Assembly: GCA_946481625.1 (NCBI GenBank)
Contig: CAMLOZ010000292.1
Span: 1-5,317, forward strand
Direction: 5' to 3'
DNA: 5,317 bases
From: an uncultured Haloferula sp.
GTDB lineage: Bacteria > Verrucomicrobiota > Verrucomicrobiae > Verrucomicrobiales > Akkermansiaceae
Numbering within the stretch: the first letter of the stretch is position 1; each line of letters opens with the position of its first letter. The notes under the pieces were generated by a model that saw only the letters and a list, made by a program, of their open reading frames with translations, searched no databases and was not told the DNA's origin. The position numbers and the translations under genes are program-made. Positions 1 to 5,317 of this stretch are shown here, piece after piece.

Positions 1-2747
1 AGTGGCCGCAAGAACAGAGCGACATCCCCGCCGACCCGAAGGCGGTCTTCGGCAAGCTACCGAACGGGCTGCGCTACATGATCTACCCGAACACCGAACC
101 GCCGGGCCGCGTCTCGCTGCGCCTGCACATCGCCACGGGTTCGCTGATGGAAGCGGATGACCAGCGCGGGCTGGCCCACTTCCTGGAGCACATGGTCTTC
201 AATGGCACCAAGCACTTCACCCCGGACGACCTGATCCCGAAGATGCAACACCTCGGCATCGGCTTCGGCGCGCACGTGAATGCCTACACCTCCTTCGACG
301 AGACGGTCTACATGCTCGATCTGCCGAACCTGACCGATGAAATGCTCGGCCTAGGCTTCACCGTGATGCGCGACTTCGGCGATGGCGCGAAACTGGACGC
401 GGAGGAGATCGAAAAGGAGCGCGGGGTGATCTTGTCCGAAAAGACGACCCGCGACAGCGTGGGCCTGCGCCTGATGCTCCAGCAGTTCCAGGAACTGCTT
501 CCTGGTTCGCTGCTGCCGAAGCGCTTCCCGATCGGCGAGGAGGAAGTGATCAAATCCGCGCCGCGCGAACGCTTCGTGGACTACTACACCCGCTTCTACA
601 CGCCCGAGCGCATGACCTTCGTGGTGGTCGGCGATATCGATCCGACGAAGTTCGAGGCGCTGATCAAGGAGAACTTCAGCTCCCTGGCCAACCCGGCGGA
701 ACCGGGAGAGAACCCGGACCTCGGCAAGATCACCCCGGCCGAAGGCGTGAAGGCCGCCGTGTTCTCCGACAAGGAGGTGCCCGCCACCTCCCTCGGTTTC
801 ACCTCCGTGCAGCCCTTCAGCCCGGTCCCGGACACCCGCACCCGCCGCCTTTCCAAGCTGCCGCTGGAGCTGGCCCACACGGCCATCGCACGCCGCTTCG
901 AGCGGATCGCAAAGACGGATGGCTCGCCCATCACCGGCGGCAGCGCCAGCCGCGAGGAGCTCTTCAACCACGCCGAGATCGGCTCACTGGACGTAGCGGT
1001 CGCCGATGACCGCTGGCAGGAGGCCCTGCCCGTGCTGGAGCAGGAATACCGCCGCGTGCTGGAATTCGGCTTCACCGATGCGGAGATCGCAGAGGCCAAG
1101 GCGAACACGCTGAATGTGTACCAGCAGGCCGTGAAGACCGCCCCAAGCCGGAGATCGGAAGGCCTGGCCACCGGGATCGCGCGCTCGATCAACGAGGGTT
1201 CGGTGTTTTCCACGCCGGAGACGGACCTCGACATCATCAAGGGCGGACTCGACACGGCCACCCCGGAAACCTGCCACGCGGCCTTCCGGGAGTTCTGGGC
1301 CGACAAGGGCTTCCACCTGGTGCTGACGACGAAGGTGGAGCCGGAAAATGCCCGGGACACGCTGATCTCTCTCTACGAGGAGTCTCGTAGCAAGGAAGTC
1401 GAGGCACCCGAGCAGAAGAAATCGCTTCCCTTCGCCTACACCGACTTCGGTCCGGCGGGAACGGTGAAGACCCGCAAGGAAATCGCCGATCCGGGTCTGG
1501 TGCAGTGCATGCTCTCGAACGGATTACGGCTGAACTTCAAGCAGACCGATTTCGAAAAGGGCGGGATCCGCCTGCTGGCGCGCATCGGCTCGGGCAAGCT
1601 GACCCAGCCGAAGGACACGCCGGGCTTCGACTTCTTCGCCAGCAGCGTCTTCAATGCGGGCGGCCTCGGGAAACACTCGGTGGACGACCTGCAGCAGATC
1701 CTCGCCGGCCGGAATGTCAGCAGCACGCTTTCGATTTCGGACGACGCCTTCACGCTCTCCGGCCGGACCACGCCGGAGGATCTCGAGCTCCAACTTCAGC
1801 TGATGTGCGCCCAGATGACCGATCCCGGCTACCGGGAGGAAGCGCTGGTGCAATTCCACAAGGCCATCCCGGAAATCTACCAGCAGATCCGGCACACCGC
1901 CGCGGGGGCCCAGGTCGGGATGGAATCCTGGATGCACGGCGAGGATTTCCGCTGGACCATGCCGGACGAGGCGAAGCTGTCTTCCTACACGCTGGAAGAT
2001 GCCCGCAAGTGGCTCACTCCGGCGCTCACCCGCGGCTACCTCGAACTTAGCATCGTGGGCGACTTCGACGAGAGCACGATGCTGCCGCTGGTGCTGAAAA
2101 CCTTCGGCGCGCTGGGTCCGCGCGAGACTGAGAAGCCCGCGCTCCCGGCGGCCCGCAAGGTGAAGTTCCCGAAAGCCCCCGCGGAAAAGACCTTCACCTA
2201 CGACAGCAAGATCCCGCAGGGAACCGCGCTCGTTGTCTGGAAGACCGAGGGACTGCGCAACAACACGAAGCTCTTCCGCCGCCTGAACATCCTGGGGGAA
2301 ATCCTCAGCGACCGCTTGCGCAAGGAGATCCGCGAGAAGCTCGGCGCTTCCTACAGCCCCAGCGCCGGACCCGGCGGCTCCGAAGGGCTGGAAGGCTACG
2401 GCTTCCTCATGGCCGAATCGGTGGGCAAGCCGGAGGACACCAAACGCCTCACCGACGTCGCTGCAACCCTCGCCGCGGAACTCGCCGAGAAGGGCACCGA
2501 TACCGACGAACTCGACCGCGCCCGCAAGCCGATGCTCGCCCAGATCGAGAAAGCCAAGCGCGACAACACCTACTGGCTGGGGACGGTCCTCTCGCAATCG
2601 CAGGAGCTGCCCGAACGCCTCGACCTGATCCGCGGACGCGATGCCGATGTCGCCTCGATCACGCCGAAGGAACTGGGCGAGATCGCGAAGAAGTACCTCG
2701 TCGAGAAGAACGCGCTGAAGATCCAGCTCCGCTCGGAAGCGAAGTAA
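1..2747 (+). CDS. M16 family zinc metallopeptidase, PqqL-like (5' partial)
   Basis: This is a zinc-dependent protease of the pitrilysin/insulinase clan (M16), closest in layout to the roughly 930-residue PqqL type, which acts in the periplasm on peptides or small proteins. The frame is open from base 3 with no start codon before the left edge, so the start and any signal peptide lie outside. About 914 residues are visible. Residues are numbered here from the internal Met at base 78. The inverted zinc motif HFLEH is at 34-38 (bases 177-191), and the likely third zinc ligand is E121 (base 438) in an ERGVILSE stretch with E114. A first M16_C domain follows, with YTPERMTFVVVGD near 175-187. The second half restarts at SNGLRLNFK (about 480) but has no HxxEH, as expected for the inactive C-terminal half. 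The final domain carries LRKEIREKLGASYS with Y759, matching the Arg/Tyr substrate-binding region. The frame is intact and ends in TAA. The family is certain; the substrate is unknown. Confidence 0.93.
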   Translation, partial: WPQEQSDIPADPKAVFGKLPNGLRYMIYPNTEPPGRVSLRLHIATGSLMEADDQRGLAHFLEHMVFNGTKHFTPDDLIPKMQHLGIGFGAHVNAYTSFDETVYMLDLPNLTDEMLGLGFTVMRDFGDGAKLDAEEIEKERGVILSEKTTRDSVGLRLMLQQFQELLPGSLLPKRFPIGEEEVIKSAPRERFVDYYTRFYTPERMTFVVVGDIDPTKFEALIKENFSSLANPAEPGENPDLGKITPAEGVKAAVFSDKEVPATSLGFTSVQPFSPVPDTRTRRLSKLPLELAHTAIARRFERIAKTDGSPITGGSASREELFNHAEIGSLDVAVADDRWQEALPVLEQEYRRVLEFGFTDAEIAEAKANTLNVYQQAVKTAPSRRSEGLATGIARSINEGSVFSTPETDLDIIKGGLDTATPETCHAAFREFWADKGFHLVLTTKVEPENARDTLISLYEESRSKEVEAPEQKKSLPFAYTDFGPAGTVKTRKEIADPGLVQCMLSNGLRLNFKQTDFEKGGIRLLARIGSGKLTQPKDTPGFDFFASSVFNAGGLGKHSVDDLQQILAGRNVSSTLSISDDAFTLSGRTTPEDLELQLQLMCAQMTDPGYREEALVQFHKAIPEIYQQIRHTAAGAQVGMESWMHGEDFRWTMPDEAKLSSYTLEDARKWLTPALTRGYLELSIVGDFDESTMLPLVLKTFGALGPRETEKPALPAARKVKFPKAPAEKTFTYDSKIPQGTALVVWKTEGLRNNTKLFRRLNILGEILSDRLRKEIREKLGASYSPSAGPGGSEGLEGYGFLMAESVGKPEDTKRLTDVAATLAAELAEKGTDTDELDRARKPMLAQIEKAKRDNTYWLGTVLSQSQELPERLDLIRGRDADVASITPKELGEIAKKYLVEKNALKIQLRSEAK

Positions 2748-2757
2748 GCCGCTTCCA

Positions 2758-3141
2758 TCAGACGCCCAGTGCTACCGCGTTGGCCGCGGCGTAGTGCTGG
2801 GCGTGGCTGAGGCTGATCTTGATCTCGCCGATCCCGTTCGCCTCGGCGAAGGCCTTGCCCGCCCCGCTCAGGACCAGGGCGGGCTCGCCGCTTTCCTTGC
2901 GGACGATCTCCATGTCGAGCCAGCCGATTTCCTTTCCGATCCCGGTGCCGAAAGCCTTGGCGACCGCCTCCTTCGCCGCGAAGCGGGCGGCATAGTGGAT
3001 CTCGGGACGGCGCTGGGCATCGCAGTAGGCACGCTCTCCCGCGGTGAAGATGCGGGTGGCGAAGCGGTCCCCGAACTCGGCCATCGAGGAGCCGATCCGC
3101 TCCACTTCCACCACGTCGATGCCGATGCCGATGATGCGCAT
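2758..3141 (-). CDS. acpS: Holo-[acyl-carrier-protein] synthase (AcpS)
   Basis: AcpS moves the 4'-phosphopantetheine group from coenzyme A to the conserved serine of apo-acyl carrier protein, activating it for fatty acid synthesis in the cytoplasm. The 127-residue product is the normal size for the family, whose members form trimers. The N-terminus MRIIGIGIDVVEVERI carries the magnesium-binding Asp (D9). The signature RFAAKEAVAKAFGTG at 53-67 contains the second metal ligand E58 and the catalytic-region lysines K57 and K62. The C-terminus has the expected ISLSH segment. The ATG at 3141 was chosen because family members begin almost directly with the GIGID strand; the longer reading from a TTG at 3213 adds 24 residues unlike the family. 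No Shine-Dalgarno sequence precedes the chosen ATG, and the upstream RNA is pyrimidine-rich. The gene converges with the M16 gene (10 bases between stops) and diverges from the hydrolase-NamZ gene. The pdxJ neighbour common in other bacteria is absent. Confidence 0.96.
   Translation of the reverse strand: MRIIGIGIDVVEVERIGSSMAEFGDRFATRIFTAGERAYCDAQRRPEIHYAARFAAKEAVAKAFGTGIGKEIGWLDMEIVRKESGEPALVLSGAGKAFAEANGIGEIKISLSHAQHYAAANAVALGV
2762..2804 (+). terminator. Candidate transcription-ending hairpin after the M16 gene
   Basis: A long imperfect inverted repeat begins 14 bases after the M16 stop codon. Bases 2762-2775 pair with 2791-2804 and bases 2776-2779 pair with 2785-2788, giving 18 pairs, a 2-base bulge (2789-2790) and a 5-base loop (2780-2784). 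Two adjacent pairs (2770/2796 and 2771/2795) are U-G and G-U wobbles in the plus-strand RNA but become A/C mismatches in the minus-strand RNA, so the fold is more stable in the M16 transcript. No U-tract follows, so it is not a classical intrinsic terminator; it could stop transcription weakly, with Rho, or protect the 3' end. It lies wholly within the last codons of the opposing acpS gene, so its sequence is also protein-coding. Confidence 0.4.
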
Positions 3142-3259
3142 GGCGGGAGTGCGACGAGAAAAAGGGCAGGTGCCAAGCTGGAAGTCGCGGCGGGATGGAG
3201 GATGATGCAGCAATTCCCGGACCCGGCCCGTATCAGGCCGGGTTCACCCGACCTGCAGC
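3142..3259. other. Divergent intergenic region between acpS and the hydrolase-NamZ gene
   Basis: These 118 bases separate the acpS start (minus strand) from the ATG of the hydrolase-NamZ gene (plus strand), so promoters for both genes would be expected here unless one is read from further away. I see no convincing -35/-10 pair on either strand. A TTGGCA on the minus strand (about 3172-3177) resembles a -35 box but has no matching -10 at the right distance. Neither gene has a recognisable Shine-Dalgarno sequence. The only clear structure is the inverted repeat at 3219-3245. Confidence 0.6.
3219..3245 (+). repeat. GC-rich inverted repeat in the leader of the hydrolase-NamZ gene
   Basis: Bases 3219-3228 (GGACCCGGCC) pair with 3236-3245 (GGCCGGGTTC) around a 7-base loop, giving 10 pairs with a single G-U wobble in the plus-strand RNA. 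The repeat ends 14 bases before the ATG at 3260. Its right arm also takes part in a short alternative hairpin, CGGGTTCACCCG at 3239-3250, which cannot form at the same time. It could be a protein-binding operator, an RNA structure near the ribosome-binding region, or chance in GC-rich DNA. There is no U-tract, so a terminator is unlikely. Confidence 0.45.
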
Positions 3260-3319
3260 ATGATCCTGATCCGACTTCCCGCTCTCCTGCCTTTGGTGTT
3301 CCTTCCGGTCCTCGCCGGG
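3260..3319 (+). other. Sec-type signal peptide of the hydrolase-NamZ protein
   Basis: The first 20 residues have a short positive start (Arg5), an uninterrupted hydrophobic core of Leu, Pro, Val and Phe, and a small-residue end VLAG before a charged stretch beginning EFRED. Cleavage after Ala19 or Gly20 is likely. With no Cys at the cleavage site it is not a lipoprotein signal. It places both catalytic domains outside the cytoplasm, where peptidoglycan is reached. Confidence 0.8.
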
Positions 3320-5317
3320 GAATTCCGCGAGGACCGCTTGCGGGCGATCGACGATGCCATCGGGCAGGCGGTGACGGATGCGCGGGCGCCCGGCGCGGTC
3401 TTCCGGATGGAGCGCGAAAACCGAATTTATCAGAAGGCCTACGGCTGGAAGTCGGTGGTGCCGGCGAGGGAGCCGATGACGGAGGACACGATCTTCGACG
3501 CCGCCTCCCTCACCAAGGTCGTGGCGACAACATGTGCCATCATGAAGCTCATGGAGGCCGGGAAGCTCGACCTCGATGCCCCCGCCAGCCGCTACCTCCC
3601 CGGGTTCACCGGTCACGGCAAGCAGGGCATTACGCTACGCCACTTGCTCACACACAGCTCCGGACTGAAGGCCGGTCTTTCCCCGGATGGCGACTGGAAC
3701 GGCAAGGCAGCCGCGCTCCTCCAGGCTTGCAACGAGAAGCCGGTCAACGAACCCGGCACCGCCTACCGCTACAGCGACATCAACTTCATCGTTCTCGGCT
3801 TCGTCGTCGAGCGGGTGGCCGGCACGGGCTTGGACGACTACTGCGCCAAGGAGATCTTCGCCCCCCTCGGAATGAGGGACACCGGCTTCCGCCCTGCCGC
3901 CGACGCGCGGATCGCTCCCACGGAACAACTCCGCGACGGCACGGTCCTGCGCGGCACGGTCCACGATCCCACGGCCCGGCGGATGGGCGGCGTCGCGGGC
4001 CATGCGGGACTTTTTTCGACCGCCAGCGATCTCGGCCGCTTCGGGAGCATGATGCTCGGTGGCGGCGAGTTGGACGGCGTGAGGATCTTCCGCACCGAGA
4101 CCGTTGCCGCGATGACTTCCGTCCAGTCTCCTCCCGGCCTGCCACGGCGCGGATTCGGCTGGGACATCGACTCTCCCTACGCCGGCCCGCGCGGCGACCT
4201 TTTCCCGATCGGCAGCTACGGCCATACCGGCTGGACCGGCACCCGCCTCTGGATCGATCCGTTTTCAAAGACGACGGTGATCTTCCTCTCCAACCGGAAC
4301 CATCCGGACGGCCATGGCAACGTGGTGGGCTTGCAGCGGGAACTGGGCACGCTCGCCGCACAGGCGATTCCCGACTTCAATTTCTCCCATGTCCCCGATG
4401 CCTTGCTACCCGATCCGGCGCTCGCCGCGCCTGCTCCCGAGCCGAAGGAAGACGAACCTGTCCTGAATGGGATCGACGTGCTGAAGCGGGACAAATTCCG
4501 CCAACTGCGGGGCCGGAAGATCGGCCTGATCACGAATCACACCGGGATCGACCGGCAGAGGAACTCGACCATCGATCTCCTGCATTCGGCACCGGATCTG
4601 GAATTGATCGCGCTGTTCAGCCCCGAACACGGCATCCGCGGGGATCTCGATCAGGAGGGAATCGGCGATGGCAAGGATGAGAAGACCGGCTTGCCGGTTT
4701 ATAGCCTCTACGGCGAGCGCCGCAGTCCCGCACCCGAACAACTGGCGGGCATCGACACGCTGGTCTTCGACATCCAGGACATCGGCTGCCGCTTCTACAC
4801 CTACATCTCCACGATGGCGAACTGCCTGGAGGCGGCCGGGAAAGCGAAGATCCGCTTCGTCGTGCTCGACCGCGTGAATCCGATCGGCCCGCTGGTGGAG
4901 GGCCCCGTGCTGACCTCCGAGCGGAGCTTCGTGGCGGCGCACGAGATTCCATTGCGGCATGGCATGACCGCCGGGGAGCTGGCACGCATGATCAACGCCG
5001 AGCGGAAATTCGGCGCGGACCTCGGCGTGATCCGCTGCGAAGGGGGATCGCCGCTGCGGTGGTTCGACCGCTCCGGACTCCCGTGGCAGAACCCCTCCCC
5101 CAACATGCGCGGGCCAACCGCCGCGACGCTCTACCCCGGCGTGGGTCTGCTGGAATTCTGCAAGCTCAGCGTGGGCCGTGGCACGGATACTCCCTTTGAA
5201 ATTCTGGGAGCACCGTACATCGACGAGTTGATGCTTTCGTCCGAGCTCAACCGGGCGGGGTTGCCGGGAGTGCGGTTCGTCCCGGCGCGTTTCACGCCGT
5301 CAGGCAGCGTGTTTGCG
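3260..5317 (+). CDS. Exported serine hydrolase (AmiE/beta-lactamase fold) fused to NamZ (DUF1343) exo-N-acetylmuramidase (3' partial)
   Basis: Read codon by codon, the frame has no stop over 686 codons and leaves the window open. The ATG at 3260 is the only ATG, GTG or TTG after the in-frame TGA at 3203. Residues 1-20 form a signal peptide (R5, then a Leu/Pro/Val-rich core ending VLAG) with no lipobox Cys, so a soluble exported enzyme is expected. Residues about 25-375 are a beta-lactamase/PBP-like serine hydrolase: SLTK at 83-86 (nucleophile S83, base K86), YSD at 171-173, HTG at 322-324, and the clade motifs VHDPTARRMGG and GHAGLFS at 234-253. This clade includes B. subtilis AmiE, which cuts MurNAc from L-Ala; esterase activity is the alternative. 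A Pro/Ala/Glu linker (384-400) leads to a NamZ/GH171 domain from about 403: TNHTG (425-429), PEHGIRG (E456), DIQDIG (504-509), DRVNPIG and VEGP (E547), RHGMT (566-570), PSPNM (612-616), SVGRGTD (637-643). Probably about 100 C-terminal residues are missing. Domain identity is firm; the exact substrate is inferred. Confidence 0.92.
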   Translation, partial: MILIRLPALLPLVFLPVLAGEFREDRLRAIDDAIGQAVTDARAPGAVFRMERENRIYQKAYGWKSVVPAREPMTEDTIFDAASLTKVVATTCAIMKLMEAGKLDLDAPASRYLPGFTGHGKQGITLRHLLTHSSGLKAGLSPDGDWNGKAAALLQACNEKPVNEPGTAYRYSDINFIVLGFVVERVAGTGLDDYCAKEIFAPLGMRDTGFRPAADARIAPTEQLRDGTVLRGTVHDPTARRMGGVAGHAGLFSTASDLGRFGSMMLGGGELDGVRIFRTETVAAMTSVQSPPGLPRRGFGWDIDSPYAGPRGDLFPIGSYGHTGWTGTRLWIDPFSKTTVIFLSNRNHPDGHGNVVGLQRELGTLAAQAIPDFNFSHVPDALLPDPALAAPAPEPKEDEPVLNGIDVLKRDKFRQLRGRKIGLITNHTGIDRQRNSTIDLLHSAPDLELIALFSPEHGIRGDLDQEGIGDGKDEKTGLPVYSLYGERRSPAPEQLAGIDTLVFDIQDIGCRFYTYISTMANCLEAAGKAKIRFVVLDRVNPIGPLVEGPVLTSERSFVAAHEIPLRHGMTAGELARMINAERKFGADLGVIRCEGGSPLRWFDRSGLPWQNPSPNMRGPTAATLYPGVGLLEFCKLSVGRGTDTPFEILGAPYIDELMLSSELNRAGLPGVRFVPARFTPSGSVFA

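Noticed and set aside
78..80. ATG at base 78 as the real start of the M16 gene.
   Set aside because: The frame stays open upstream to base 3 and encodes FGKLPNGLRYM, the conserved first strand of the M16 domain. Starting at 78 would cut that strand and leave no export signal.
1524..2597. A 357-codon minus-strand reading frame opposite the M16 gene.
   Set aside because: It lies entirely antisense to a well-supported protease and shows no motif. Long antisense frames are expected when third codon positions are mostly G or C.
3118..3141. Short repeated GATGCC/GATG units.
   Set aside because: They are simply the codons for the Ile-Gly-Ile-Gly-Ile-Asp start of AcpS read from the other strand.
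3172..3177. TTGGCA on the minus strand as a -35 box for acpS.
   Set aside because: No -10-like sequence lies 16-18 bases downstream, and transcription would begin almost at the start codon.
3142..3213. N-terminal extension of AcpS from an upstream TTG start.
   Set aside because: The extra 24 residues do not resemble AcpS, the start would be TTG without a ribosome-binding site, and family members begin at the MRIIGIGID region.
3260..4400. Calling the N-terminal half a true antibiotic-resistance beta-lactamase.
   Set aside because: The SxxK motif is shared by many serine hydrolases. The YSD, VHD, GHAGLFS and HTG pattern and the fusion to NamZ fit an AmiE-like cell-wall enzyme or esterase better.
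2794..4680. A 628-codon plus-strand reading frame.
   Set aside because: It runs antisense to acpS and then out of frame through the hydrolase-NamZ gene, both of which have clear family motifs. Its Arg/Gly/Pro/His-rich product with no recognisable domain is typical of a shadow frame in GC-rich DNA.

Overview
The window is GC-rich DNA in which codon third positions are mostly G or C. It is densely coding and looks like ordinary bacterial chromosome. No mobile element, CRISPR array, rRNA or tRNA is visible. The gene content (a PqqL-type M16 protease, a stand-alone AcpS, and a serine hydrolase fused to a NamZ/DUF1343 domain) together with the base composition suggests a Gram-negative environmental bacterium. 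My best guess is Verrucomicrobiota (Luteolibacter-like relatives), but this rests on recalled family resemblance and not on a search.

Layout: (1) Bases 1-2747, plus strand: a large M16 family zinc metallopeptidase, already open at the left edge so its N-terminus is missing. (2) Bases 2758-3141, minus strand: acpS, holo-[acyl-carrier-protein] synthase. It converges on the protease gene with only 10 bases between the two stops. A strong hairpin in the shared 3' zone may end the protease transcript. (3) Bases 3142-3259: a 118-base divergent intergenic region with a GC-rich inverted repeat. (4) Bases 3260-5317, plus strand: a long reading frame that leaves the right edge still open. It encodes a signal peptide, a complete beta-lactamase-fold serine hydrolase resembling AmiE, a Pro/Ala/Glu-rich linker, and most of a NamZ (DUF1343, GH171) exo-beta-N-acetylmuramidase domain.

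The fusion is the most interesting item. In Bacillus subtilis the separate proteins AmiE (removes stem peptides from MurNAc) and NamZ (releases peptide-free MurNAc from glycan ends) act one after the other in cell-wall recycling. Here both activities appear to sit in one exported polypeptide. The protease and this enzyme are both probably extracytoplasmic, while AcpS is a cytoplasmic housekeeping enzyme. The gene orientations give no evidence that the three form one operon.
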